Assembly: GCA_965200955.1 (NCBI GenBank)
Contig: OZ241742.1
Location: 2,418,001-2,482,000, forward strand
DNA from: Bin80 sp026708685
Lineage (GTDB): Bacteria; Bacteroidota; Rhodothermia; Rhodothermales; Bin80
Reading direction: 5' to 3'
Length of the DNA stretch: 64,000 nt
A model generated the notes under the pieces. The model did not search any database and was not told where the DNA came from. It saw only the letters and a program-made list of their open reading frames with translations. Below, in pieces: positions 9,701 through 18,926 of this stretch. Position 1 is the stretch's first letter. Every line of letters starts with the position of its first letter. The position numbers and the translations under genes were made by a program.

Positions 9701-11478
9701 CATCCAAAGGATTGATCATTTTTGATCCAGGTGCAACCCGAGGTGTGATTCAAATTTCATTGAGTGAAGATGATAATATCACCGAAGATGAAAAGAGGTT
9801 TGCAGTAAATCTTTTGGATGCACAAGGGGCAGACATTTCAAAGGAAAAAGGAAGTGCAGAAGCTACGATCATTGATGATGACATCCAGACCGCAACAATT
9901 AGAATTGAGGATGCTGTGGCCAGTGAAAATGCCTCCTTTATCACATTCCAGGTCCACCTGTCTCAACCAAGTATGGATCCAGTCTTTATCCAGTATCGAA
10001 CGGAGGATGGGACTGCCATGGCGGGAGAAGATTATGCTCCCGTGTCTGGAGTCTTGGATTTTGCGTCAGGAACTGTGGAGGCTACCATAACGGTTCCACT
10101 TTTGCACGATGAAATGAACTGGCACGAGGAAACATTCTCTGTTCATATTGAGACCTCCGAGCCTGTGACACTGAATAAGTCTATCGCCGTGGCTACCATC
10201 AGGGAATCCAAGGATCAAGCCCCCAATGTGCTTCGTGCCTATACTGCCAGATTTATCCGTACAACTTCAGTCCAAGTTGTTGAAGCACTTCAGCAGCGAC
10301 TGCGACCTCAGCCGCCAGCCTGTTCGGCACAGAATCGATCAGATACCGCTCGGCTCTGGGACACTGCGTCTGCATGGAAACCTTCCCTTGGAGAGTTATT
10401 GGCCGGTTGTAGCGTTTCCAATAGCATCTCAACCCAAAATAATGGAAGTTTTAGTGTATGGGCACGGGGGGCTTATCGGCAGTTTCAAGGAAGAGACAGA
10501 GAGTCTCTTCGCATTAATAGTGATGTGACGACTGGGATGTTGGGGGCGGATTACAGATGGAATCCCCGTTGGATGGCTGGACTGCTCTTTTCTCATCATA
10601 GGGGGGATGGTGTGTTTCATTTACCCCAAGAAGCTGGAGAAATACATGCTACACTTACAGGTTTCTATCCGTATCTATCCTATAGACACCCACAATGGGA
10701 GATTTGGTTAAGCGGTGGCTTTTGCCAGGGAAATGCACAACTCAATAAAAATCCAAAACAGGATCTAACGGCCAGGTTTGGGGCTTTAGGCTTGCAGGGC
10801 GATCTGATTGCATGGAAATCTGCGAAGATTCGCTACTATGGCGATCTGTTGGCAACCGATGCAAAAGTAGGATCTTCCGAACAGCGTGTTGATATATACC
10901 GAGTTCGCATTGGATTAGAAGGAGCATTCTATATCAGTGAAGTAGTTCAACCTTTCTTGGAGGCTAATGTACGTCAGGATGGTGGGAATGCAGAGACTGG
11001 ACTAGGAATGGAGATAGGTGGAGGGGTTCGCGTTGCTGTTCCTCAATGGCAATTACGCACTGAACTACATTCTCAAAGACTTGTCATGCATACGTCCCAT
11101 GGTTTTACCGATTGGGGCGTTTCAGGAATGCTCCAAATTGGTAATGCATCCAGAGGATTTATGGCTACGCTCCGACCATCCTGGGGGCCCAGTCATGGGA
11201 TGACCCTGTATCATCAGCAGACAATGCTGGATGCAAGCCCACTTCAGGAAGGGCACTACCGAACAGAACTGGAAATGGGATATGGTATTGTATGGAGAGA
11301 TGGAATTGTACGCTCCATCATTGGTATCACGGATTATCCTACGGGGAGGCAATTTCGTTTGGGTGGGCAGCTGCGTCCTTGGGAGCAGTTTAGTTTTTCG
11401 GTTTCAGGATTGGCCTATCAGCAAGAGGCATCCATAGGAAACTTCGGTGTGAATATGAGTGGTTCCATTCAGTATTAG
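6769..11478 (+). CDS. Calx-beta repeat surface protein with C-terminal outer-membrane barrel
   Basis: A 1569-residue protein. Residues 1-38 form a long signal peptide. A low-complexity polar region follows, then a tandem array of Calx-beta-like modules of about 100-110 residues (roughly residues 240-1140). Each carries a strand 'V.F...s.sV.E', a 'Dyt' turn after a Ser/Gly strand, and an acidic 'TIIDDD'-like end that probably binds calcium. The last ~390 residues differ: a segment with two Cys ('CSA', 'LLAGC') precedes an autotransporter-like beta-barrel beginning 'FSVWARGAYRQF' and ending 'SGSIQY' with a terminal aromatic. It is probably a surface-exposed adhesin or matrix protein. Its C-terminal region is clearly paralogous to the 2053-residue protein at 26416-32577. 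Confidence 0.82.
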   Translation: MLKHLSRCKNCALLVVLMVWGVIPILSVLNFGVDVYGQNHIFNPPTTDSEKYPSFTDLETESNDHVKSNQSLLSWNPALFNRKPSIGDRKHREHDKDSRQDSNSLPVLNSQGTRKDLIKSKDQFKRYEIQVDKEILQVDAGAFKKDVFGVWLSESPDHPVRISFEGSHPNLAFEPNELIFHQDNYAVKHSVTVYAINDQVQLSSSDGIKIIAHDVRLRNNSVDADHDGIVLRTIPIEIDERADDEPGLVYELETFRIEEGEEDSDFYVGLKTKPSGPVTVTVTVIENTEDLSLENIGTKEVILNFPPNPTDRHWNDPKMVTVIAGNDLDTDDDDGKIKLVASGGGYDGQEEVVNVTITDNISAPGFPVVSFDKEESWFPDTRGGPHYIKVNIQPASTKRFQLKFDRSGDARWQTSDEDLIDYDIKEPIVVPANQGSMDMVVIVVGDGIDEPPEKAILTLWSTNDYAVGKPDVHILTIHDEEDQEEPEKPLVYFTSPSSSVDEDDVVHNVEVRIRPVASTDIVLEYDIGGNAQLISDYTVPSSVTLPANQESVNIPITIIDDDVSESDETIIFTLSGSSEFNLGSEHHTVTIIDDTPEISVVNFVASSQSVNEGDGDIFVLANINPSPSTGFTLRYSPTGDAVRGEDYTISNFVDVSANDTQIRIPISIIDDSDLEANETVILTLSEDSEYDIGNTFTHTLTILDNDTPFVEFTSSSESVLENVERHFIEVRIQPVPISGFTLNYSLSGTAVRFRDYGISESVPVLAGQANVEIPIVITNDTEDEEDETVIIMLDDSQGHRLGNNDVYTLIIRDDDDPRVDFLTSESEAPENIGVHNVVVSIQRASPVALTLNYSLSGSATRGKDYTIPEPVTVPAHMPFFNIPITIESDNESEGPETVIITLTDGVGYQGGIERGVHTLTIIDHDDGRPVIAIHEAEAEEGQEVIQLPVTLNPPSDQIVTVQYEDIEGSAKRGSDYIPSKGLIIFDPGATRGVIQISLSEDDNITEDEKRFAVNLLDAQGADISKEKGSAEATIIDDDIQTATIRIEDAVASENASFITFQVHLSQPSMDPVFIQYRTEDGTAMAGEDYAPVSGVLDFASGTVEATITVPLLHDEMNWHEETFSVHIETSEPVTLNKSIAVATIRESKDQAPNVLRAYTARFIRTTSVQVVEALQQRLRPQPPACSAQNRSDTARLWDTASAWKPSLGELLAGCSVSNSISTQNNGSFSVWARGAYRQFQGRDRESLRINSDVTTGMLGADYRWNPRWMAGLLFSHHRGDGVFHLPQEAGEIHATLTGFYPYLSYRHPQWEIWLSGGFCQGNAQLNKNPKQDLTARFGALGLQGDLIAWKSAKIRYYGDLLATDAKVGSSEQRVDIYRVRIGLEGAFYISEVVQPFLEANVRQDGGNAETGLGMEIGGGVRVAVPQWQLRTELHSQRLVMHTSHGFTDWGVSGMLQIGNASRGFMATLRPSWGPSHGMTLYHQQTMLDASPLQEGHYRTELEMGYGIVWRDGIVRSIIGITDYPTGRQFRLGGQLRPWEQFSFSVSGLAYQQEASIGNFGVNMSGSIQY

Positions 11479-11747
11479 CGTCGATTCAATGCCGATAGAA
11501 ACAGTGGAGCAGTCGTATGCTATATCAGTAATCTATCGGTGCGTACATAAGGATGAATTTTGATGATAGATGGTCAAGAAATGGAGCCATTGAGGTGTAT
11601 TGGGTTGAGATTTCTGATTGCCACTACAATGTAGAGATTCAACCAAGATTCTTGTAACAGCATGATCACCTCCGCGAAAAGTACTATGGTTCAATGATTC
11701 ATACGTATCTTTGAATCTCATCACCATGATCTTTATCCTTACCAACA

Positions 11748-12203
11748 ATGTTGGAGAAGGTATTATTGTATACAAGAAGAGAAATATTGGATAGGATTCG
11801 CATGATTCATCTTTACAAATGGTACAATTCTGAAGAAGAATTGTATGTGATTGCAGTTGGCATTGATTCAATTTTTGCACGATGCTATAAGGTTCGTGAT
11901 GGATATGTTATTCCACTGAAACCAACACTTGGCCAGTTTCTAAAATTCAATGCGGTGGATGAGGATTCCTTCAAGGGACCTATCCATACAACGATGGAGG
12001 ATATTCGTAAACAATATGGACCAGTGATGACAAAAACTCCATACCACCTGATACGAATGGGTTTCAACCCCATACTCATGCCTATACCTATTCCGACTTC
12101 AATGCCCGAAAATGATCTGCCTGAAATAATAGAGCAGACCTACAATGATTTGTATAGCAAAATATATGGAAACAGGGATGAGTATATCCGTGCAATAACT
12201 TAA
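11748..12203 (+). CDS. Hypothetical small protein
   Basis: An open frame of up to 151 codons, with an alternative ATG at 11802 giving 133. The sequence 'MIHLYKWYNSEEELYVIAVGIDSIFARCYKV' and a Pro-rich stretch around residues 110-120 look protein-like, but no family is recognised. It stands alone between two same-strand genes with 270 and about 140 bases of non-coding flank. It may be real but could also be fortuitous. Confidence 0.4.
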   Translation: MLEKVLLYTRREILDRIRMIHLYKWYNSEEELYVIAVGIDSIFARCYKVRDGYVIPLKPTLGQFLKFNAVDEDSFKGPIHTTMEDIRKQYGPVMTKTPYHLIRMGFNPILMPIPIPTSMPENDLPEIIEQTYNDLYSKIYGNRDEYIRAIT

Positions 12204-12345
12204 ATTCGGATAGGTCATCAAATTTAATTGGCGCTGTCTCCACCATCTTGTCTGATGAACAGGAACGAATAGCGTATATTTTAGAAATTCTTGATTCTGA
12301 ATTTGTATTTCTGTAATTATTGTTTAAGTTTTAACGTTGAATTCA

Positions 12346-13497
12346 ATGTCTATTGCATCTGACATTCTCCGTGAGCCTTCGCTGACGGTGGGTATTGAAG
12401 AAGAATACTTAATTGTGGATCGCGAAACAGGTAAACTGATTCGTGAGGCATCTCCATCCATGCTCAAGGATGCGCGCCTTGCCCTCGGTGAACAAGTTTC
12501 CCAAGAGTTTTTTCAGTCTCAGATTGAAGTGGGTACTGCGGTGTGCAAAACCGTGCAAGAGGCTGGCAAAGATCTGAAACGGTTGCGTAGAATCGTTTCA
12601 GATGTGGTGGAACCCTATGGACTAGCCATCATCGCCGCCTCCTCCCATCCGTATGCTGGGTATCTCACGCAGCAGCATACCCCACGCCAGCGGTATGAAG
12701 ATCTCGCAGAGGATATGCAGAAAATCGCTCAGAGAATGGTGATCTGCGGAATGCATATCCATGCGGGAATTGAAGATCATAATCTAAGAATAGATCTAAT
12801 GAATCAGGCAGCGTATGTGTTACCCCATCTGCTAGCCCTCAGCTCGTCATCGCCCTTCTGGGAAGGACGAGATACTGGGCTTATGTCCTATCGTATTGCC
12901 GTGTGGAATGAATTTCCCCGAACTGGATTACCGGAGCATTTTGAGAGCTATGCCGAGCTGGAACGGCATGTGAGTATCCTGGCCCATGCGGGGGTGATAG
13001 AAGACAGTTCAAAAATCTGGTGGGACATCCGCCCAAGCCACCATTTTCCAACGCTGGAAATGCGGATCACCGATATTTGTACCAATATTGATGATGCCAT
13101 CTGCATCACCGCATTGTATCAGTGTTGGCTCCATATGTTATGGCGCTTGAGACGTGAAAATAAAAGATGGCGAAGCTATGCTAACATGCTACTCTATGAA
13201 AATCGATGGCTAGCCCAACGTTACGGCACCGATGGCAAGCTGATTGATTTTGGCAGAGGGGAAATGGTTCCCTATTCTGAATTGACCGAAGAGCTCCTAG
13301 AACATATCATGAGTGATGCCGATGCTTTAGCATGTGTAGATGAAGTGTTGCATGTGCGAACCATCTTGGAACGAGGAACCAGTGCACACTGGCAGCGAAG
13401 GACCTATCAGGAAGCAATCAACAACGGCAGTTCACCAGAAGCAGCAACCAAAGCTGTAGTTGACATGCTGATTCGTGAGACGATGAACGGGGTTTGA
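12346..13497 (+). CDS. ybdK: Carboxylate-amine ligase, YbdK / GCS2 family
   Basis: A 383-residue protein from the ATG at 12346 (a TTG nine bases upstream is also in frame). It belongs to the glutamate-cysteine ligase family 2. The N-terminal 'LTVGIEEEYLIVD' is the family signature with acidic metal ligands. 'GMHIHAGI' and 'WWDIRPSHHFPTLEMRI.D' are further conserved active-site stretches. Members ligate an amino acid carboxylate to an amine using ATP, and weak gamma-glutamyl-cysteine ligase activity is known for YbdK. No glutathione synthetase gene is visible nearby, so the product is uncertain. The gene converges on the DUF4249 gene with only 7 bases between stops. Confidence 0.88.
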   Translation: MSIASDILREPSLTVGIEEEYLIVDRETGKLIREASPSMLKDARLALGEQVSQEFFQSQIEVGTAVCKTVQEAGKDLKRLRRIVSDVVEPYGLAIIAASSHPYAGYLTQQHTPRQRYEDLAEDMQKIAQRMVICGMHIHAGIEDHNLRIDLMNQAAYVLPHLLALSSSSPFWEGRDTGLMSYRIAVWNEFPRTGLPEHFESYAELERHVSILAHAGVIEDSSKIWWDIRPSHHFPTLEMRITDICTNIDDAICITALYQCWLHMLWRLRRENKRWRSYANMLLYENRWLAQRYGTDGKLIDFGRGEMVPYSELTEELLEHIMSDADALACVDEVLHVRTILERGTSAHWQRRTYQEAINNGSSPEAATKAVVDMLIRETMNGV

Positions 13498-13504
13498 AGA
13501 AGCC

Positions 13505-14389
13505 TTATTCTGGCGGAAACACCGTAAATCGGATACTGTCTCGTGCAACACTTCCAAATAGGCCATGAGCACCCGACAGACTTGGAACGACGTTGGGAAT
13601 CACACCTGGTCCAAAGGCCCCATCTCCCCCCTGTTGCTGCTCTGCTGAACGGATAAAATTGGTCAGGTTATCGTCAATTGCGTTGACATAGATAATATTG
13701 CGTCCAAAGAAACTCACTCCAATCCAGGGGTAGATCAACTCAATCGTATTATCTGGAAATTTGACAAAATTTCCTTCGGTAATGATGGGTGATGCAGTGA
13801 TCCGAAAATCTTCCAGCGTCGTGTCATCATCATCTTCGATACTCCCCAATACGAAGGGGACAGCTACACTTGAATCAACATCTAAGGCTTCGGTTGCAAG
13901 GGTAAAATTGCTCTGGTTCTGATTGGAACCACGCCCAGGAGTAACACTAAGTACGAGTTGTTCATCACTGAGATACCTTCCTGATTCACGCGAAGCACTC
14001 ACAATTTCAACCGATGTCGGTACATTGGTGGTTCCTGTAATGGGGGTGGAAAGCCCTGGGACCATCACTTCAATCGTGTAGGCAGCTCCAGGCTGGATGA
14101 GATGCTCCTCGCCCTGATACATGTAGATGCCATCAAGAAACGGAGAGTGTTCTAGGAGTAATTCCGTGTTGGATGTTCGGAGAATGACGCTTGCATTGGT
14201 GACGGCCAGGTCGGTAAATGAATTGGGATGATCTGTAGGGGCAAGCTCACTCACGCGCGCCCATGGCACTGGCTCATTGGCATATAACGTAAGATCCACT
14301 ACGATCCTGTTGTCAAGTACATTGAAATCTGCCGAATCACATCCAGCGATCATCCAAAGTAGACCGATGAAAAAAGACCATCTAAGCAT
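13505..14389 (-). CDS. DUF4249 lipoprotein, TonB receptor partner
   Basis: A 294-residue lipoprotein with lipobox 'IAGC' around residues 14-17, then an extracytoplasmic beta-rich domain typical of DUF4249: 'IVVDLTLYANEPV', 'AVTNASVILR', and 'YTIEVMVPG' followed by 'ITGTTNVPT'. Members sit next to TonB receptors in Bacteroidota-like genomes and probably act as surface or periplasmic partners of the receptor. The start ATG overlaps the receptor stop as TAATG, so translation is probably coupled. This is the last gene of the minus-strand operon. Confidence 0.85.
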   Translation of the reverse strand: MLRWSFFIGLLWMIAGCDSADFNVLDNRIVVDLTLYANEPVPWARVSELAPTDHPNSFTDLAVTNASVILRTSNTELLLEHSPFLDGIYMYQGEEHLIQPGAAYTIEVMVPGLSTPITGTTNVPTSVEIVSASRESGRYLSDEQLVLSVTPGRGSNQNQSNFTLATEALDVDSSVAVPFVLGSIEDDDDTTLEDFRITASPIITEGNFVKFPDNTIELIYPWIGVSFFGRNIIYVNAIDDNLTNFIRSAEQQQGGDGAFGPGVIPNVVPSLSGAHGLFGSVARDSIRFTVFPPE

Positions 14390-16749
14390 TAGAACTTCAA
14401 CGTCAAGGAAAGGTTAGGAAGAGGGACTGGAATTTGGGGAACGGTGGTACGAGTGAGCGTCCCGTCATCTTCAAACTGATTGAAGATAAACCAAGTGTTC
14501 TGCTGTGCATACGCGTTGATGACCTGCATCTGAAATTCATAGTCAGCAAATTGACCCCAGGATCCATTGAGCGTCGCCCCAATATCAAGACGATGGTATG
14601 AAGGCAGCCGAGATTGATTCAATCCAGGGGAAACTAAAAGATTGGTTTCATCTACACCATTGATCGGTGCTACACTATAAATGGTGTAAGCGGCCTCAGG
14701 GCGCGTATAGGCTTGTCCAGTTGCATAGGTAAATACAGCACCAAGCTCCCATTTTCGAGAAATCCTCCAAAGTGCAGTGATATTCAAGTCATGAAGTCTG
14801 TCGTTACGGGGGACAAATCTGCGGGGCTCCCCTAATGCATCCTGATTCAGACTATCGAAAAATCGATCGGTGAAGGCCACCGTGTAAGCAATGAATCCAT
14901 TGATCCGACCACTCTGTCGGGAGAGTTGTATTTCCGCACCGCGGGCGTTGCCTTGACCAAATTCAAACAGGTCAGGATAATCCTGTCCAGCGGGCTGGGT
15001 CAAGAATGGATCCCGAATAAAAAGCTGGCGCATGGTCCGATAATACAGCTCCGTGTCTAATGTGATATTATCAAGTAAATCCGTTTTCAATCCTACGATA
15101 AACTGATCTCCATAGGCAGGATCAACTCCTTCCCCGCTGGTGAGCCATAAGTCAAATCCCGAAAAAACCTCGTTGCTGATGAGCGTTAGGAACTGAAAAT
15201 ATCGTCCAACACTTGCCTGTAAACGCATATTGGATCTCAACTGGTGTTCAACGGATAACCGGGGGGAAACAGTAAAATGACTTCCATTGCCATAAAAAGT
15301 GGCACGAACGCCCCCATTAATCGTCCAGTCAGGGGTAGGGCGATAGATGTCCTGCAGGTATAAGGCAGCATGCTCCACCCGATTACGAGTGGAAAACACT
15401 TCTCGGTTATCAAAAAAATTGGTCAGGGGTGCGTTGAAGACTCCCGTCCAGAGTCCACCCGCGATTTCATGTTTGGAGTTCGGATAGTACTCAAAATCTG
15501 CACGTAATGAGGTTTCCACGATACGGTTGACCTGCTTAAAATTGGTGCCACTCACGGTGGCACTGGGTGTGGATTCATACCAAGTTGAATTAATGGTTGC
15601 ACTGGTGAACAATTGGTTGGACCAGAGATGGGTCCATGTTCCTGCAAGCGTTCGATTTCCATAATTGAGTTTCACTTCAATTCCGTCAATAAATGTAGAG
15701 CGTAGATAATCCGACCCTGCATAGAATGAGAGAGACAGCTTGTCGTTGCTGGACGCGTCGAAATTGATTTTTCCATTAAAATCATAAAAATAGAATGCTT
15801 TTGGTACTGCATCAATGTCCCCAAACGCCGCAAGGAGGGGTTCAAGAGTTGAACGGCGAAGAGCAACCATCCATGATCCTCGGGAGTACGGGCCCTCTGC
15901 GAATGCCCGCGATGCCAGCAACCCAATACTTACTTTCCCATGGGTTTCCCGTCGATTCCCATCTTTATTTTGTACATCTACGACCGATCCAAGAACACCG
16001 CCATAACTGGATGGAAACCCACCTTTGTAGAGACGTACATCCTTAATGGCATCAGTATTGAAGGTCGAGAAAAATCCAAATACATGGCTTGGATTATAGA
16101 TTTTCGTCCGGTCAAGTAGAATCAGAGTTTGGCCAGGATCTCCTCCACGGATATACAGTCCACTGGAAAAATCAGAGGATTGTGCAACGCCGGGTAGAAG
16201 TTGGAGTGTACGAAATACATCAGGTTCAAACACTTGAGGTAATTGCTGGACTGTAGCCACCGTAATCTGATTGACTCCAATGGAGCGGATTTCTTCTTCT
16301 GTAATCCGATCCGCAGTCACTTCAACCGTTTCAAGAAGTTCAGAGGTAGGCGTGAGTTCTATATCAAGCCGGATGGATTCGCCGGGTGCAAAGGTGAGTT
16401 CACGAAGGATAGTATCGTATCCAATATAGGAAAAACGAACCGTATAGGTTCCAGGCTCAATACCCGATACCGCATAGTAGCCAGATAGGTTCGTGACCGC
16501 ACCACGTAATGATTCTTCAAAAAGAACATTCGCAGAAATAAGGGTTTCGCCATTGGATGCATCCGTAATAAATCCATCCAGTGCTCCTAGATCTTGACCA
16601 TCAACCACCGCAGTGAAAAACGTCAAGCAAGATAAGAAGGTACCTATCCGAAGAAGTAATTCTCTACGGAGCAAAATAGACCAATAATCCAAAATAGGAT
16701 AGGGTTTAGTGATCAGGAAATTAAGCTGAGCAAACCGAAGGCAGTTCAA
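14389..16749 (-). CDS. TonB-dependent receptor with carboxypeptidase-like regulatory domain
   Basis: Up to 786 residues. After a signal-like segment (about residues 26-52, ending VVDGQ) comes a carboxypeptidase-regulatory-like domain ('LDGFITDASNGETLISANV', 'TNLSGYYAVSGIEPGTYTV'). A plug follows ('LPQVFEPDVFRTLQLLPGV', 'LYIRGGDPGQTLILLD'), then a large barrel ending 'LSLTLKF' with terminal Phe. This is the SusC-like layout of Bacteroidota receptors. The ATG at 16749 overlaps serS by 29 bases and puts about 25 extra residues before the signal peptide, so a TTG near 16674 may be the true start. It is coupled to the downstream DUF4249 lipoprotein gene; the ligand is unknown. Confidence 0.88.
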   Translation of the reverse strand: MNCLRFAQLNFLITKPYPILDYWSILLRRELLLRIGTFLSCLTFFTAVVDGQDLGALDGFITDASNGETLISANVLFEESLRGAVTNLSGYYAVSGIEPGTYTVRFSYIGYDTILRELTFAPGESIRLDIELTPTSELLETVEVTADRITEEEIRSIGVNQITVATVQQLPQVFEPDVFRTLQLLPGVAQSSDFSSGLYIRGGDPGQTLILLDRTKIYNPSHVFGFFSTFNTDAIKDVRLYKGGFPSSYGGVLGSVVDVQNKDGNRRETHGKVSIGLLASRAFAEGPYSRGSWMVALRRSTLEPLLAAFGDIDAVPKAFYFYDFNGKINFDASSNDKLSLSFYAGSDYLRSTFIDGIEVKLNYGNRTLAGTWTHLWSNQLFTSATINSTWYESTPSATVSGTNFKQVNRIVETSLRADFEYYPNSKHEIAGGLWTGVFNAPLTNFFDNREVFSTRNRVEHAALYLQDIYRPTPDWTINGGVRATFYGNGSHFTVSPRLSVEHQLRSNMRLQASVGRYFQFLTLISNEVFSGFDLWLTSGEGVDPAYGDQFIVGLKTDLLDNITLDTELYYRTMRQLFIRDPFLTQPAGQDYPDLFEFGQGNARGAEIQLSRQSGRINGFIAYTVAFTDRFFDSLNQDALGEPRRFVPRNDRLHDLNITALWRISRKWELGAVFTYATGQAYTRPEAAYTIYSVAPINGVDETNLLVSPGLNQSRLPSYHRLDIGATLNGSWGQFADYEFQMQVINAYAQQNTWFIFNQFEDDGTLTRTTVPQIPVPLPNLSLTLKF

Positions 16750-17971
16750 AAGAACCGTCCTCCTTTTGGTTGTTTTCTAACAAGGCTGCAACAATTCTTG
16801 GCAAAGCAAGCGCACTACCATTAAGGGTATGAACCAGTTGCGGCCTCCCGCCATGTTCAGGTCGAAATTTGAGATTCAATCGCCGTGCCTGATAGTCAGT
16901 AAAGTTGGAAATGGACGACACTTCAAGCCATCTTCTCTGTCCAGCACTCCACACTTCTAAATCGTACTGCTTCGTTTGATTAAAACCCATTTCACCAGCA
17001 CACATCAGCAAGCATCGATAGGGTAGTTCAAGAATTTTTAAGAGATGTTCAGCGTGACGGCGCATGTCTTCTAAGACATCATAACTATGCTCTGGATGTG
17101 TTAGTTGTACAATCTCCACTTTATCAAACTGATGCAATCGGTTGAGTCCACGTACATGGGTTCCATACGAACCCGCTTCGCGCCTCCAACATGGGGAATG
17201 TGCACAAAGTCGGACGGGAAGATCGGACTCAGCAAGGATTTCATCACGATAATAATTGGTCAAGGGCACCTCGGCTGTTGGGATAGGATAAAATCCATCT
17301 CCGACAGAATACATCTGTCCCTCTTTATCGGGGAGCTGTCCGGTGCCCTGTGCACTGGCAGGATTGACAAATAGGGGCGGCCGAACTTCGGTATAGTCAG
17401 GAGTCGCCGTGTCAATAAATAGCTGGATCAGAGTGCGGTGCAACTGGGCACCAATTCCCATATAAAATGGGAACCCAGCTCCAGCTACCTTGGCACCCCG
17501 TTCAAAATCAATCATGCCATGCCGAGTAGCAATCTCCCAATGGGGCAGGGGAGTAAACTCAAAGGCAGGGATTTCCCCATGCGTATGCAGGATGACGTTA
17601 TCTGCTTCGGTCAGCCCATCGGGTACGCTTTCATGAGGTATGTTGGGTATAGCCAAGAGCAATTCAGAAAGGGCATTCTCAGATGAAGTAATCTCCTGGG
17701 CCAGATCTTTGATGTCAGACTTGAGGTGTTTCTGTCGCTCTATGGCAGTCTGAGCCTCCTCTTTCTTCCCCGCACGCATCAATGTAGAGATGGAGCGGCT
17801 TTCGGAATTGAGATCCTGCTGTTTGGTTTGTTGAAGCGTTAGTGCTTCTCGGCGACGCTTATCCTCACGCAAGATCTCATCAATCATCTGGACCTTTTCG
17901 GACGCACCCCGCTTGATGAGAGATTCTTGAATGAGTTCAGGATGTTCTCGGATCAATCCTACACTAAGCAT
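16721..17971 (-). CDS. serS: Seryl-tRNA synthetase
   Basis: A 416-residue class II synthetase that charges tRNA-Ser. Residues about 25-105 form the long antiparallel coiled-coil arm that grips tRNA-Ser. The catalytic core has 'PTAEVPLTNYYRDEIL' for serine binding, motif 2 around 'CWRREAGSYGTHVRGLNRLHQFDKVE' (read here in pieces), and motif 3 near the C-terminus ('GSALALPRIVAALLENNQ'). Length is normal for the family. The start overlaps the upstream reductase gene by 8 bases and the end overlaps the TonB receptor frame, so it is embedded in a tight operon. Confidence 0.96.
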   Translation of the reverse strand: MLSVGLIREHPELIQESLIKRGASEKVQMIDEILREDKRRREALTLQQTKQQDLNSESRSISTLMRAGKKEEAQTAIERQKHLKSDIKDLAQEITSSENALSELLLAIPNIPHESVPDGLTEADNVILHTHGEIPAFEFTPLPHWEIATRHGMIDFERGAKVAGAGFPFYMGIGAQLHRTLIQLFIDTATPDYTEVRPPLFVNPASAQGTGQLPDKEGQMYSVGDGFYPIPTAEVPLTNYYRDEILAESDLPVRLCAHSPCWRREAGSYGTHVRGLNRLHQFDKVEIVQLTHPEHSYDVLEDMRRHAEHLLKILELPYRCLLMCAGEMGFNQTKQYDLEVWSAGQRRWLEVSSISNFTDYQARRLNLKFRPEHGGRPQLVHTLNGSALALPRIVAALLENNQKEDGSFELPSVCSA

Positions 17972-18920
17972 CTAAAGTGGAGTTCCAGAGATTGGATGGA
18001 TCCAAACGATCTCGCAGATGGGTGAGTGCCTGTTTCAAGGGCAGAGGGCGAAAGTCTATTTCGGTTTCAGACTTTAGGGTGACCAGCCCCGTATACGGGG
18101 GGCGACGAGCGGCCTGCGGTTTTGTATGTTGCACGGCAGATTGAATGAATGTTGGATCAAGGTCAAAAACTTCTGCAATCAACACCGAGAACTCATACAT
18201 GCTCATAAATTCGCGGCCGGAGAGATTATACACGCCATTCTTTTGAAAGTGTACAAGCCGAAGAATTCCGATAGCAAGATCATAGGTATAGGTAGGCGTA
18301 CGCCATTGATCGGAGAAGACATGAATCTTCTTTTGATCATGGAGATTGTTTAAAACCCATCCCACAAAATCTAGGCGATCAAGCTGTTGAGCCACTCCAA
18401 AGACAATATTCGTTCTGACAATCGTCAACTTTTCACCGCCAGCTGCACGGGCCTCATTCTCTCCAGCCAGTTTGGATTTTCCATAGTAGTTGATTGGGTT
18501 TGGACGGTCATGTTCACGATAGGGGCCGCATTGACCATCAAAGACGAAGTCCGTAGAAATCTGGACAAGGTGAGATCGATGATGACGGCAGGATGTAGCA
18601 AGGTGGCGAACGGCATCTGCATTGACGCGCCAGCACTGATCACGTTGTGTCTCTGAGTCATCCACTCCAGTAAACGCCGCACAGTTAATGACATAGTGTG
18701 GACAGAATTCTTTCAGAACAGATTGAACTTGAGGTTTGCTACACACATCCAGAGGGGTATACGAAAATCCTTCCAGATTCGTCAAGCGAGATGATGGATC
18801 ACATCCTGTTGCTAACACATGAAACCTGTTTTCATGAGACATCTGTCGAACTAATTCCTGTCCTAAAAGTCCATTGGCTCCCGTAATCAAAACCCGTTTC
18901 TTTATCATCTGCAAACGCAC
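17964..18920 (-). CDS. rfbD: dTDP-4-dehydrorhamnose reductase-like SDR protein
   Basis: A 318-residue extended short-chain dehydrogenase. The nucleotide-binding glycine motif is 'LITGANGLLGQE' at about residues 11-22. 'NCAAFTGVDDSE' and 'VNADAVRHLA' are conserved RfbD segments, 'STDFVFDG' carries the catalytic Ser/Thr, and 'YYGKSKLAGE' supplies the YxxxK pair. The family reduces dTDP-4-keto-rhamnose in dTDP-rhamnose synthesis, but no rfbABC genes are visible, so a different sugar nucleotide substrate is possible. A second ATG four codons downstream may be the true start. It overlaps serS by 8 bases. Confidence 0.8.
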   Translation of the reverse strand: MRLQMIKKRVLITGANGLLGQELVRQMSHENRFHVLATGCDPSSRLTNLEGFSYTPLDVCSKPQVQSVLKEFCPHYVINCAAFTGVDDSETQRDQCWRVNADAVRHLATSCRHHRSHLVQISTDFVFDGQCGPYREHDRPNPINYYGKSKLAGENEARAAGGEKLTIVRTNIVFGVAQQLDRLDFVGWVLNNLHDQKKIHVFSDQWRTPTYTYDLAIGILRLVHFQKNGVYNLSGREFMSMYEFSVLIAEVFDLDPTFIQSAVQHTKPQAARRPPYTGLVTLKSETEIDFRPLPLKQALTHLRDRLDPSNLWNSTLDA

Positions 18921-18926
18921 AGTAGT